Assembly (NCBI GenBank): GCA_963921195.1
Contig: OY992536.1
Location: 176,894,995 to 176,958,994 of the forward strand
Length of the DNA stretch: 64,000 bases
Origin: Pegoplata infirma
Taxonomy: Eukaryota > Arthropoda > Insecta > Diptera > Anthomyiidae
Direction of reading: 5' to 3'
In this document: piece by piece, positions 45,430 to 56,392 of the stretch
Position numbering within the stretch: the stretch's first letter is position 1
How the letters are laid out: every line of letters begins with the position of its first letter
Position numbers and translations under genes: made by a program
The notes under the pieces: model-generated
What the model saw: only the letters and a program-made list of their open reading frames with translations
Told to the model about the DNA's origin: nothing
Databases searched by the model: none

Positions 45430-46290
45430 GTGTATATTTAACAAAAGTGAAGTGCTCTCTTTTTTAAATATAGGACCAGTGCCAATTATCATTTTTTACA
45501 AAAATAATTTATTATTACTAAAAAAAATGTATGCAAAATTCATTTGATAACACGGTTTGTTGTATCATAAATATATTTGACATTTGAAACACTTCATCAA
45601 ACTCATTTTTGACAAAGTGTTTTCTAGTTGTTTTTGGACGCTGTTACAGCTACAAATCAAACCATAAACACGATTACTTCATTAGTTTGTGTATGTAATG
45701 TGTACGTAGATATAAATATATAGGATAACAGTTATAAGCATGAAACATATATTTGGCAATTGATTGTAGCAATCATAATGGTCATAGGCTGGTTAAGTTC
45801 GTAAATGGGCAGAATCGGAACAGGGGGAATAAGTTTTCACTTGAAGAACTAAAAAAACTTCTGAAATTCGCCATTTTTTACAGGGTTTTTACGTATTTTT
45901 TATAAAAAAAAAATATAATTTGTTGTGTCAGACGAAGTTCGGAGTCCTGCACTTGAGCCAATGGCATTAAGGAAATCAATTTTTTTTTACCCGCCCCATT
46001 TGTGGGCGTGGATGTAAAAAATAATAATAAAATTACATGACTTAAGCTTATATATGATAATTAAAATTAATTTCCCAACTTTTATAGCGTGGTGGAAGGT
46101 GTCCCCTAAAGTTGGTGCAGGTATTCCAAAATTGCTTTGAAAAAAACCCTGCTACATAACTGTCACCCTAGTGCAAGTGTATATAAAGAACGACAATACA
46201 TATATTTTATTATTTTACTGTTTTTCTTTTCTCCCACACTATTTAAACTTTTGAACGTTTTTGTACTTCATATATTACAACATATTTCTG
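45430..46290. other. AT-rich DNA with DINE-like fragment
   Basis: 45775-45850 (GTCATAGGCTGGTTAAGTTC, GGCAGAATCGG) matches the DINE-like repeat at 60560-60610. No exon or other element recognised in the rest. Confidence 0.45.
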
Positions 46291-46294
46291 TCTA

Positions 46295-46400
46295 CACCAT
46301 TTTCAGACGTAATTCGTAAAATATTAATTGCATATCGAATATTCAATCTGAAATTCGAAGATTCTTTTCGAATGCTCTAAACTCCATTCAAAATTAGGAA
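46295..46400 (+). mobile_element. Decayed FB terminus (relic)
   Basis: CACCATTTTCAGACGTAATTC preceded by CTA, then AAATTCGAAGATTC, is a mutated copy of the FB cap (CACCATTTACAGATGTAATT). No opposite end was found. It shows that the family was active at an earlier time. Confidence 0.6.
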
Positions 46401-46535
46401 ATTCCGAATTAAGTCCTAAACAGATAAAATGCAAATGAAAGTTGACATTTTCCATAGCAAAACCCTCAAGGATTTTTAAAGTTCAGTGCTAGATTTTTTT
46501 TACACGCATTTGAAGTTGGGTGAACTTTTATTATT

Positions 46536-47176
46536 ACACCGTCCGACAGCCAATACTAAACATAAACCGGATGATATACGTCTGAAAGTAGCGATCAAAT
46601 GGAGTAAAACTGCATTTACAGTTTTCAATTCGTGATCCGGTTTCCTTTTAAAAGGACTTCAAAGGTTTAAAGGATACATTTTGAAAAATTTTTTTTGAAA
46701 TATTTGTACTTGTCCTAGGATGACACTGGTGATGGAAAATGAAAGAGGAGGATCTCCCATAATTTTCCAATTTTTTATTTTGCCATATCAGGATAAAGGG
46801 GTGTGAATAAAGTCATTTGAAAACTTTATTAAAATATTTTGTTGAAAATTTTGAATTACTATATTGAAGGATACATTTTTGAAAGGACATAACTTACCTC
46901 CTTTTTCCTGATATGCAAAAATAATAAAATAGGAAAATTAGGGGAGATTATCCTCTTACATTTGCTCTCACTAGTAGCATCCTAGGACAAGTACAAATTT
47001 AAAAAAATATTTTATAAAATTTAATCCTCTAAAACTTTGAAGTCCTTTTAAAAGGAAACAGGATCACGAAAGGAAAAACTGTAAATGCAGTTTTACTACA
47101 TATAGTCTCTAGTTTCAAACGAATAATTATCAAGTTCGTGTTTAACGATTTTTTTTTAATTTTTGTAGGACGGTGT
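46536..47176. mobile_element. Palindromic element with CACCGTCC ends
   Basis: ACACCGTCC at 46536 and GGACGGTGT at 47168-47176. Arms of about 320 bp pair, including CTTTTAAAAGGACTTCAAAG (46648) with its inverse near 47035, and GTACTTGTCCTAGGATG (46708) with its inverse near 46978. TA can be placed on both sides. Arms are moderately diverged. Non-coding. Confidence 0.7.
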
Positions 47177-47330
47177 AATTATAATAATATTTACTTAAAA
47201 ATAAGTGGCGTATACTTAATTTTGTAATTGCTTTTAAATAACAATCATACGCAACGGTAAACGGTGTTTAAATTTTAATAATTCGGCCATTCAGTAAGTA
47301 CTGGACCGATTACAGCGAAATTCATAACTA

Positions 47331-47696
47331 CCCGAGTAAAAATTTTCTGGTCTAATCATATATAATTTGATACAATCTTATATGAGTTAATATGCTTCCG
47401 TATAAATTTATATAAAATTGTATCTATCACTTTGATACGGTTGATCCACTTTATATGGTTAGATATTGCTCCATATATGATTAGATTCGTATTTTGGTTT
47501 TGCTCATCAAATTATATAAAAATTGATATTATAAGATCAATTTGATCTAATTAGATTTGACCAAATTCAGGATCAAATTGTATCAATTTTTATATTTTTT
47601 GATCTAAAGTAATACAATTAGACATTATTTGATACAACCATTTTACGGATCAAATTAGATCTATTCAGTAAAATTAGCATAATATTTTTACTAGGG
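47331..47696 (-). mobile_element. CCCGAGTAAAAA-family MITE, inverted 366-bp copy
   Basis: CCCGAGTAAAAATTTTCTGG to ATTTTTACTAGGG, with TA at 47329-47330 and 47697-47698. Reverse complement of 33770-34135 with only scattered differences and the same length. Confidence 0.9.
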
Positions 47697-47994
47697 TAAA
47701 CAAAAAGCCTTGAGGGTTTTGTTATGTAAAATGTCAACTTTCATTTTCTTTTGGTTTCATCCCATTCAGATTCGAAAAGTTTAATTTTGTATCACTGTGT
47801 AACAGTGACACTTGATTTTTCTTTAGATCTAGAAAAAAGAAAAAACTTTAGTACTACGAAAATAAAAAAAAAATGTTGCGGGGATTTCGAATATTTAACA
47901 AAAAACAATTTGGAGATTTAGAAATATTTTGATTTTTTCAAGAAGTTTTGGTAAATTAAAAAGTTTTTGTAAACCTTAATTTAAAAAAAAAAAA

Positions 47995-48380
47995 AACAAG
48001 TAAAAAAATTAAATTCGACCATGCCGAATGTATTGATATCTTCCACAATGTAAAAAAAGTTTATTTGGAAAAAAAATCCGCAAAAAAAAATTGGTGAAAA
48101 AAAAAAATTGACGAAATTTTTTTTTTTTTTTAAATATGTCTGTACTTGTTTAAATACCATTTGGTGATCAACTCTGTTCACTTGTGTCAACCATCAGCCG
48201 AATTAAAGCATTTTGTATTTTTAGGTTATGTTGAATGTACCAAAATTTTCGAGGTGTTCTTACATTCTTACGGACATTGCTAGAATGTCTTAAAATCGAT
48301 CACTGATCAATAATATTTATACATTATGGGGTCTTAGACCGATATTTCGATGAGTTACAAACGGAATGACAAACTTATAT
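47995..48380 (+). mobile_element. DINE/Helentron-like repeat, interrupted
   Basis: ACAAGTAAAAAAATTAAATT, the hairpin-like TTCGACCATGCCGAA, then AATCGATCACTGATCAATAA and ACAAACGGAATGACAAACTT. It is cut at TATATA by the foldback arm beginning 48381. The expected remaining end (CCCTCTATCACT) is not found beyond that insertion. Confidence 0.55.
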
Positions 48381-49302
48381 ATGGGGCATTCCATGTCAAA
48401 TCGGACACTTTGGAATTTTTTTTTTTTTAGATTTTCCCAATTTGTTTACAGTTTTTATTACCCTTCGAAAACTCCTTCGTGGTAAATTTTCAGATTTTTT
48501 TGATGACCAGTTCAAAAGATATCGAATTTTAAAAATTGGTAGTTTGTTCCTTTACTCAAACTTCTTTTACTCATAACTTCTTCAATAATGGTCCAAATTT
48601 AAAAATTTTTGTTTTTTACGTACTTTTAAAAAAAAAATCTTAAAAGCGCTCTAGAATGCGATTTTTAAGTTTTAAAATTTAAATCTCATTTTAGAAAATG
48701 TTTGTATTCTTCGATTTTTTTGAAATTTTTTTTGTGTAAAACTTCTATCGATTCTACAAATTTTTTGCCCAGGAGGATTGTGGGATAACGTTTATTACTA
48801 TTTTTTTAAAATTTTTTGAAAAAATGTTATTGTAATTTTCCAATCTTAAAATCATTTCTACTGCTCCAATCGTGCGTCATAGAGGGGTCATTTATAAGAC
48901 CGACCCCCATTAATTTTTACGTTTTAACATTTCTTTGGAACAAACTAATACCCTATCTCCAATTTCTAAGGGGGCTCCCACAAAAAACGACATTTTTTAA
49001 AATTTGCTCCAACAGCTCTAACTGCCCTAATAGTGCCCTTAGAGCAACAAAATGTATGACCGACCCACAATATTTTTTTAGTCCAAACATTTTCTCTGAA
49101 CACACCTATCCTCTATCTCTAATTGTTAAGGCGGTCCCCATACAATTTTTTTATTTTTTGTAAATTTGTTTTATTTAATCAGCTTCTACCGGTCCAATGG
49201 CGCGTCCCTGAGGGATCTTTAGTGAGACCGACCCCCATTTATTTTTACCCTACAACATTTTTTTAAAACAAACCTGCGCCCTATCTCTACTCCCTAAGAA
49301 CA
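48381..49302. mobile_element. Left arm of the TGGGGCATTCC foldback
   Basis: Starts TGGGGCATTCCATGTCAAAT after TATA. Collinear with the inverse of 38999-39447, then 38040-38400-type sequence (GACCGACCCCCATTAATTTT, ATTGTTAAGGCGGTCCCCAT), up to CTACTCCCTAAGAA. No matching right arm follows. It joins a different sequence at 49303. Confidence 0.7.
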
Positions 49303-49533
49303 GGTTCTGAAAATTTTCCAACAAAAAAATTTTAGTCGATAGCTCATCCAAACTATACAATAATGTAAATTTTTGAGATAGTGGTGCATTCCGTTTTAAT
49401 TTGATAAATTTTTAAACAAGGCAACTCGACACAAATTTTACCATTTTTCCAATATTTGACCAAGCCTACTAAGCCCAGGAGGCTAATCACGTTAAACGAA
49501 AACGATAGACGATGCAAAAACGACATCAAAATA

Positions 49534-50019
49534 CACACAAAAAATTATTGGCTAAAAATTTTCAATTTATCTATTGATCAACAAAATGTTTTGATTAAAA
49601 TTTTTGTTATTTTCTTTAACTGTCGAATTACAAATTTTCAACATACCAGATTATTTTTCGCTTTAACTTATTTGAATAGATTAATTTAAAAATATACAAA
49701 ATAATCGGGTTTTACTTTTTTTATTGTTGGCAACATATTGGAAAGCAAAAATGATGAATTTTGCTAGTAATTTTGTCATAAGCTTACAATTCATTTGTTA
49801 AATCAATCATTATTTTGATTGACTATAAATAAAAAATTTATCAAATTTTTGATCAAAATCGAAAAAATGTTTGATTGAAAAACTTTGAAACACTTTTCAA
49901 TCAATCACCTACAATTTGATGATTGGTATAACAATTTTCTTAATTGGAGGAATTTCAATCAAAAAATTGATTGAATCCGCGTTTTTGTTGATTGAAATTT
50001 GTTTTAAATTCTTTCTGTG
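49534..50019 (-). mobile_element. CACAG...TGTG MITE, copy 4 (intact)
   Basis: From CACACAAAAAATTATTGGC to AAATTCTTTCTGTG, with TA on both sides (49532-49533, 50020-50021). At 486 bp it is the cleanest copy and a reference for the interrupted ones. Confidence 0.8.
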
Positions 50020-50181
50020 TACGTATCGTTTTGAAGAAAAATTTGAAAGTTTTCTTTATTAAATTATTAAAGAGTGTTTTCTTGTCCAGAATCATTAAAA
50101 AAATTGGAAACATTTTGATTAGTTTAGGAGCAACAAGGCTCTAAAAATCGACGATAGTCAACTATCGTTTTACATGATCAC

Positions 50182-50654
50182 CAGGGAAACCAAAAATATG
50201 CTCTAAAAAACACGTTTTATGCGCTCAAAAAATGCCCTTAAAAACGGAAAATATGCTCTAAAAACAATAAAATATGCTCTTAAAAAAATTATGTCCCCTT
50301 TTTTTCACAATTTTTTAGAGAATAGACCCAAAAAATTATGTGGGGTAGTTAGAGGGTTAATATGGGTAAATGAAGCAAGAACTGGCCAAAGCGTAATCAA
50401 TCGTCAGAACCCCGTTATTTTAGAAAAGAAAAAAAACCAAACATTTCAATCCACTTACATACAAAATTAAAAAACATCCCACAAAAATTTTAAAAATAAG
50501 TGTTGTTATAAAAAATTGGAAAAAAAAATTCTCCAAAAATTAAAAAATGCTCTAAAAACTTAAAAAAATGCTCTAAAAAGTGAAAAAATGCTCTAAAAAT
50601 TATCAATACAACGCGCAGGAAAAAACATGATAATGCATATTTTTGGTTTCCCTG
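50182..50654. mobile_element. hAT-type MITE, 473 bp, perfect 8-bp duplication
   Basis: Terminal inverted repeats of 20 bp without mismatch (CAGGGAAACCAAAAATATGC). ATGATCAC on both sides (50174-50181, 50655-50662). The interior contains ATGCTCTAAAAA repeats. An ORF inside (50219-50470) shows no recognisable domain and is probably not coding. The perfect duplication suggests a fairly recent insertion. Confidence 0.95.
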
Positions 50655-50796
50655 ATGATCACAGTCCAGTTTTTGAAAAATTGAAAAACCAAAAACGCAA
50701 TTTTCTTAGTTCCATAAAGGGCTATTCATACAACCTATTCAGAAATTCACGGGCACATGTCTTTCTGTAGCGGGACATTTGGTGTGGAATGCCTCA

Positions 50797-51132
50797 TTTG
50801 TGAAGCTCTTGCTATAGAAAAGTTCTCAAATTCCAAAACTTTTATGTAGAAAAATTCTCAGAACATCGAATAGAAAAATTTCCATATTTAGAGGCATTAT
50901 ACGCGTAGGAAACTTTCTTAGGTTCTGAGTTTTTTTTTATATTAAAAAAAATCGAGTATTTTTCCTTAGAAAATACTCGGATTCAAAGATATTTTTTTCC
51001 ACAGAAAAAATCTGACATTCCGAAACGTTCTTTCTACACCAAAACACTTTTCTAGAGAGATTTATCAATTTTGAAACACTTTTCTATAGATATCTACCTG
51101 AGATTAGCAAAATTTTCTATTTTAATGCTTTT
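50797..51132 (-). repeat. Decayed 36-bp repeat
   Basis: Scattered TTCTATAGAAAA, TCTCAGAAC and GATTCTGAG-like motifs of the 36-bp family, strongly diverged. The same material reappears at 51346-51480 on the far side of the SINE. Confidence 0.5.
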
Positions 51133-51144
51133 TAACATTTTTAA

Positions 51145-51333
51145 TTTAGGCGCCCCAGTAGTCTAGTTGGTAGCGTGCTAGCCTATGAGTCTGGGGGTCG
51201 TGGGTTCGATTCCCACCAGAGGCCTTGGTCTGTTTCGCTACAACGAGACAATGGTCATAGTCACCCGTCTCGGTTAGGTTAATTTAGTATATGATTTGTA
51301 ATTATATGTTAAAAATTCAATAAATAAATAAAA
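51145..51333 (+). ncRNA. tRNA-derived SINE (189 bp)
   Basis: The head carries an A-box-like TAGTCTAGTTGG (51159) and a B box GGTTCGATTCC (51203), the spacing of an RNA polymerase III internal promoter. A tRNA-unrelated body follows (CGCTACAACGAGACAATGG, CACCCGTCTCGG) and an A-rich (AAAT)n tail. TAACATTTTTAA flanks it on both sides (51133-51144, 51334-51345), a 12-bp duplication expected for LINE-mediated insertion. The B box is intact; transcription cannot be judged here. Confidence 0.9.
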
Positions 51334-51345
51334 TAACATTTTTAA

Positions 51346-52001
51346 GGCAATTTCCCAGAGTCTGAGATATCTTTTCGTTAGAAAAAGTTTACGATTCTGA
51401 AAAATTTTCTGAGACATTTATTCGCTAGAAATATACTCAAGGTCAAAACATTTTCCTTTAGAAAAAATCTCGGATTCTAAGGCATATTGAAGACACGTTA
51501 CATTAGACGAAAATTTATGCAACATTTCATCATATTGATGTAGCTTTTCATCACATTGATGTACCTTTTCATCAATATGAAGAAGCTTTTGTTTTAAGTG
51601 TAGATTTAATTTTTTTATGATGACACCCACAAAACAGAGCGGTTCGAGATTGAATTTAAAACTTAATTATCTTAGTTTAATACCTAGATTTGCTCAAAAT
51701 GGTGTGATTTTTTTTTTCGTTGTAAAATGTTTTAGTGTTGCTGGTCACGTTGTATGAAATTCACGTAATAAAGTGTATTAAACGAACGAAAAAAAACACA
51801 GAAATCAAATACATACACTGTTGTATTGTGGAGAATACAAAAAAATACAAAAAAAAAAACTTCAAAACACAAAACACACACTTTATCAGAGCCACTTAAC
51901 CCATATCCCAAATGCATCACTATCATGACAATGATGGACGACTATTGAAGTCTAAACTTTTTGAATGTGTCAGTAGTAGTACTATGGTGTTGCAGGAGTG
52001 A
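51346..52001. other. 36-bp relic, then unique DNA
   Basis: 51346-51480 is decayed 36-bp repeat. 51510-51595 has repeated CATCA-ATTGATGTA-type motifs (TTTTCATCACATTGATGTA). 51600-52001 has no recognised feature. Confidence 0.4.
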
Positions 52002-52003
52002 TA

Positions 52004-52238
52004 CACGCAGAAAAAAAACAATAAAATAACATGATAAATTTACTATAAATATGATTGTACACAATAAATTTACTATAAATATGATTGTACACAATAAATT
52101 TACTATAAATATGATTGTGTACAATCATAACATTATGAAACTATGGTATTTAGAAAATGATTTGCTGCAATCATTAATTCAATCATACCATGAGGCAGTG
52201 CCATTTTAATTACCGCAAACATATTTTTTTTCTGCGTG
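52004..52238. mobile_element. TA-flanked MITE, 235 bp, CACGCAG ends
   Basis: CACGCAGAAAAAAAA and its inverse TTTTTTTTCTGCGTG, TA at 52002-52003 and 52239-52240. The interior has three tandem copies of a 30-bp block (AATTTACTATAAATATGATT) near 52035-52125. The triplication lies at one side, so the element is asymmetric. Confidence 0.85.
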
Positions 52239-52240
52239 TA

Positions 52241-52613
52241 CGGAGTGTAATTTAGTGTTGTTTATGTTTGTCTTCTGTGTGGGTGTTGTTCTCTACTCAT
52301 ACACATACACAAGGTGCCCATACACTTGCAGACTCGTTGTACAGCTTGCTGGATAAACATGTGCATTTTGTTGTTGTAATGGTCGTCAAACCAGCCCATA
52401 CACGATCAAAATCACGTTTTCATCCAGCCAATTGTACAGCATGCAGTATCGTGTATGGCCCCCTACAGAATAAAAAGTAATGAAGAGAAAGTTTTTTTGT
52501 GTTATTGTAATGGGGGGTTGTTAAATTGCATTGGTGATCACACTACTACACACGAACATCAAAATGTCAAATGTTTAAGCACATATACAATCACCTGAAT
52601 AACCCAAACTAAC
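52241..52613. other. Unique DNA, no supported gene
   Basis: Slightly more balanced base composition than its surroundings (CATACACAAGGTGCCCATAC, CAGCCCATACACGATC). GATCGTGTATGG-type motifs occur in both orientations. I do not see an exon. Confidence 0.4.
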
Positions 52614-53259
52614 CCAGGCAGAAAAATACTGTGGGACCTACTACATTGCCAAAACGTTGGAAGCGGGACAACAAACGTTGGCAAAACATCCGTTTTACAA
52701 AGATTACTGTATTAGACCAATATCTAAATTTTTTATCCAAAGTTAGAGTATGTACTTGCGATATTCGCGATTAAAATTTTTATTTTTTTAGTAAAAAAAA
52801 CAATTTTTCATATTATTTTGACAGTTGCTGAATTTTTATCTTCTTAACTCTATTAAATATGCAAAAAACAATATAGCACTATTTTTTCGCAATTTTTTTT
52901 TAGAAAATAAAAAAGTTTTTTATGTACCCAAGTAAAAATGTGAAGGAAAAATGGATCGCTAAGATTAGATCCGTCCTATTAAAACTGATCTAATGTTAGC
53001 GATCCATTTTTCGCATCAGTACTGATCTTTCAAATCTCGGATCAGTACTGATCTTACTCGGATCAGATGTGATATATAAGAAAATATATAAAGATTTTTA
53101 CTCGGGTAATGAGAAATTTTGACAGAGCGTAGTATTTTTTTCTCTAACAAGTGCTTTAAAAGTACATTTGTTTTTATACTATTCGATATTTCTGCAAAGT
53201 ATAGTATTTTCTGTGTAGCCAGTACATTTCTTTGTACCTTTTGGCAATTTCTGTCTGGG
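52614..53259 (+). mobile_element. CCCAGGCAG-family element, short copy
   Basis: CCCAGGCAGAAAAATAC to GGCAATTTCTGTCTGGG. The left block (GGCAAAACATCCGTTTTACA) and right block (AGTATTTTCTGTGTAGCCAG) match 55783-57521. It lacks that element's ORF and contains a MITE at 52927-53106. TA flanks are not preserved. Confidence 0.75.
52927..53106. mobile_element. CCCGAGTAAAAA-family MITE, 180-bp copy
   Basis: CCCAAGTAAAAATGTGAAGG to ATTTTTACTCGGG, with TA at 52925-52926 and 53107-53108. The shortest member; it shares AGATCAGTACTGATC-type blocks with 15273-15566. Confidence 0.85.
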
Positions 53260-53529
53260 CACATGTGAGTTCATAGATATAAATCATAACTATAAAAAGT
53301 TAAATCGTGAACAATAACACAACAATTATAATTGTGGTCCAAATACAGTAATAAGTTTAATAGAACTACAAGATGATTAAGATTAAATAAATGGATAATA
53401 CACCATCGTAGAATTACGCTAAAAGTTAAAATCTGACACTATAAATTGTCATTTTGGTAATGAGAGCTTGGACGAAACTAATAACATTTATTGCGAGAAA
53501 AGAAAATTTTCATTTAGAAAATCGTTCAA
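53260..53529. other. AT-rich unique DNA
   Basis: No ORF, terminus or tandem repeat recognised. Confidence 0.4.
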
Positions 53530-53538
53530 TTTTTCCCC

Positions 53539-54120
53539 AGTGACAGGACATAATCCCACGGACATTATCCCCATAACGGAAATGGGGATTATGATCCAAT
53601 GCATTACGGACATAATCCCCATATTAGTTGTGGGGACTATGACCATTTCAAAAACGGTCATAATCCCAATGGGGATTTTGTCCCTTCCCTGTTGGGATTA
53701 CGACCGAAAGTTTTTCGGTCATAACCCCCATTCATATTATGGAGAATAAGTCCAAAACAATTTCGGTCATAATCTCTTTATTTTGCGGAGAGGGTGGGGT
53801 GCATGGAGTTTGTAATTCCTAACCCCGGCAGAAGGCCGGCTACGCAGAAAAACTTTTAAGACAAAAAAAAATTCACATAATTATTGGGATTATGACCTAT
53901 TAGTATAGTAGACATAATCCCTGTAATGGGGATTATGTTCACTTTTTACGTGGTCCCCATAAAACTGGGAATTATGTCGATTTTTTTATTGGGATTATGT
54001 CCAATTTTTTTTCGGTCATAGTCCCCATTACCGTTATGGGCATTATGACCGAATTCGTTTTGGTCATAATCCCCATAACGGAAATGGGAGTTATGTCCGA
54101 GGGGATTATGTAATGTCACC
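53539..54120. mobile_element. MULE-like element, CATAATCCCCAT-rich
   Basis: Ends GTGACAGGACATAATCCC and its imperfect inverse GGGATTATGTAATGTCAC. TTTTTCCCC stands on both sides (53530-53538, 54121-54129), a possible 9-bp duplication as in Mutator-type and classical Foldback elements. The interior is many degenerate GGTCATAATCCCCAT repeats in both orientations. It includes a block (53776-53850: GCGGAGAGGGTGGGG, AGAAGGCCGGCTACGC) shared with the FB1 core. Non-coding. Confidence 0.7.
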
Positions 54121-54159
54121 TTTTTCCCCCTACAAACATTTTTTTGTCATAATCATTTA

Positions 54160-54356
54160 AATGTTGTGCCAGTACATTTTTTTAAGCCCACGGTTTGCCA
54201 ACATTGGCTAGAAAGTGGGCACACGTACATCTAGCGTTATCATTTAGATATTGAGCCAATACAGTATTCTTTGTTAAACGGGTGTTTTGCTAATGTTTGT
54301 TTTCCCCCTTGCAACGCTTTGCTAATAAAGGCCCCACCGAATTTTTCTGCATTGGG
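54160..54356 (-). mobile_element. Truncated CCCAGGCAG-family element
   Basis: Inverse of the left part of 55783-56080 (GCCCACGGTTTGCCAACATT, CACGTACATCTAGCGTTATC), ending CTGCATTGGG. Confidence 0.6.
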
Positions 54357-54994
54357 ACGTTTCTAACTAGCCGACTCCGAATCACTTTTTGAGTCGACTT
54401 AGCGATGCCCATATGTCTGTCCATGTAAACGCTGTCAGCACGATACCGGTCCCAACTAGAAAGTTAAGTTCCTTTTGTCCAAGGACGAAGCCTATCGGTC
54501 TATTTTTTGATCTAGCCCCATACAAACGCCCCCTTAAATTTGGCTCAAATTACTCTAATAACCGAAACCTAATTCTGAAAAAATTTTCCCCAAAAAATCA
54601 TCAAAAACTAAAAAAAAAAATTAAGATAAACTTAAAACTTTAAATTTCTAAAAAAAAAATAATAATTTCAGAGTAATTTCTAAAAAAAAAAAAAAATTCA
54701 GAGTAATTTTTAACACAGATTTAAAGTCGATTTATCAATATAAAAAATTCATGTTTAGATACATATTTTCTATAAAAAACAAAATTTTTGCTAATTTTTC
54801 TAGTGCCGATTTTTGAACGAAAATTTCTCAGCTTCCGAAAAAATGTATCAGATTCTGATTATTTTATTATTATCAGAATCTGATCCATTTTGCTATATCT
54901 GGCTTAATTTTCAAGATACCGCCATTTTAAGTTTTAAAAAAATATTTATTGTAAACAAATACTTTTTTCATCAGTTGTAAATAGTTTTTGTAGG

Positions 54995-55140
54995 CATTTG
55001 TGCGGTTTCCTTGGCATTATTTCCAACTATGTATGTTATAACACCTACATCCGACCAAAGATGGAATACAACTTCCATATATGGGTAGGGGCTTCAAAGT
55101 CTATTTTGGAGCTCTTGGACCGTGAGCAAAAAAAAAGGAA
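54995..55140 (+). pseudogene. LINE reverse transcriptase remnant
   Basis: The translation contains YNTYIRPKMEYNFHIWVGAS and LELLDREQKK. This matches the conserved stretch C-terminal to the RT catalytic box in Jockey-like and related LINEs (the YxxxIRPxxEYxxxIW...LDRxQ pattern). Only about 45 residues remain; nothing of RT motifs or endonuclease is nearby. Distinct from the LINE at 43096. Confidence 0.6.
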
Positions 55141-55156
55141 GGCCATATTTTTGGTT

Positions 55157-55580
55157 GAATATGCCCGAATACCGAATAATTGTATAAATTTTGCTCTCAC
55201 GTGTTAAAAACACACTAAAAACACTTTGAATCACATTAGTAAGACAAAAAAAATTTTTACCAAGTGTTTTTGCAGCTAAAACAAAATTTTAAACTCCAAA
55301 AAATGTTTCGCTCGAAAAAAATTTACACTCAAGAAAAAATTTTTTACAAAAAATCGAAAAAAAGTTTTTTGTTAAATATAAAATCATTCTACACAACATC
55401 TATATACATTTGTGAATTCCGCTAATTGTAAGTCGAATTTCTCTTTTTTTTCTTGTTTTTACTAAATAAAAATATATTTTTTTTTAATATTCGGCTTCGG
55501 TTTCGGCCGAATAGTGAAAATTTGGCCGAATATTCGGCTCTGGCTTCGGCCAAAAAAGGTGTATTCGGTCGGACACTAAC
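55157..55580 (+). mobile_element. ATTCGGC-rich MITE, second copy
   Basis: Aligns with the minus strand of 20083-20487. It is truncated at the left edge (CCCGAATACCGAATAATTG) and complete at the right (GGTGTATTCGGTCGGACACT, then A). Confidence 0.65.
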
Positions 55581-56392
55581 TGCAGTAGTGGGGGCATCTC
55601 CTGAGTGTTGGTTGAAAGTAAAAAAAAAATGGTTTCAGTGTGATTTCTAATCGACCCATATTTGAAATTGGGACCCATTTTTCGGAAAACACTGGTGTAG
55701 GGCAGGCGCTATTTCACGGTGGGAAAAAAAGAAATATCTTCGAATCTGAAATTTTTTCTATAATATAATCTTTCGGAACCTACCCAGGCAGAAAAATACG
55801 GTGGGGCCTACATTGGCAAAGCGTTGAAACCGGGACAACAAACGTTGGCAAAATATCTGTTTTTCAACGAATACCGTATTGGCCCAATATCTAAATGATA
55901 ACGCCAGTTGTACGTGTGCCCACGGTTCTAGCCAATGTTGGTAAACCGTGGGCAAAACAAAAAATATTGTACTGGCAAAATATATAAATGATAACACCAG
56001 TTGTACGTGTGCCCACGGTTCTAGCCAATGTTGGCAAACCGTGGTAAAAACATAAAATACTGTACTGGCACATGATTAGTTTTTATTCTATAAAATTCAA
56101 AGTGGCAAAGTGTTTTTAAAGTGTCAAGAAAACAAACTTAATTCATCGCATTCACATTGAATAATTCTTGGTGTATATATTAGTTTGATTTAAAAACAAA
56201 GTGGAGTGTCTTAGAGTCAAACACCTAAAGGCAACCTCGAGGTACTCTCGTCAGTTTAAGGTAACATTTGTACCATATTTCTGTCTTATTGAAATTTATC
56301 TTTTTTTTAATATAAAGTGAATACTTTCCCAGCAAATTGAAAAACAATCCCATTGCCCAAATTCAAAGAAAACTGTATATTTTTCATTTTGA

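Larger units (their letters stand above)
49303..50796. mobile_element. GAGGCATTCCACACC-family segment
   Basis: 49303-49500 (CAGGTTCTGAAAATTTTCCA, CCATTTTTCCAATATTTGAC) matches 30530-30715. 50660-50796 (AAACGCAATTTTCTTAGTTC, ACATTTGGTGTGGAATGCCTCA in two pieces) matches 30720-30760 and a family terminus. Between these lie two complete MITEs (49534-50019 and 50182-50654). Together with 48381-49302 it looks like a chimera whose two ends come from related but different families. Confidence 0.55.
54360..55705 (+). mobile_element. DINE/Helentron-like repeat, interrupted and decayed
   Basis: 54360-54640 (CACTTTTTGAGTCGACTTAG, GTCCATGTAAACGCTGTCAG, CAAGGACGAAGCCTATCGGT) and 55645-55705 (GGGACCCATTTTTCGG, CACTGGTGTAGGGCAG) are the two sides of the repeat seen at 28480-33055. 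The middle is replaced by A-rich DNA, a LINE scrap and a MITE. Confidence 0.55.
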
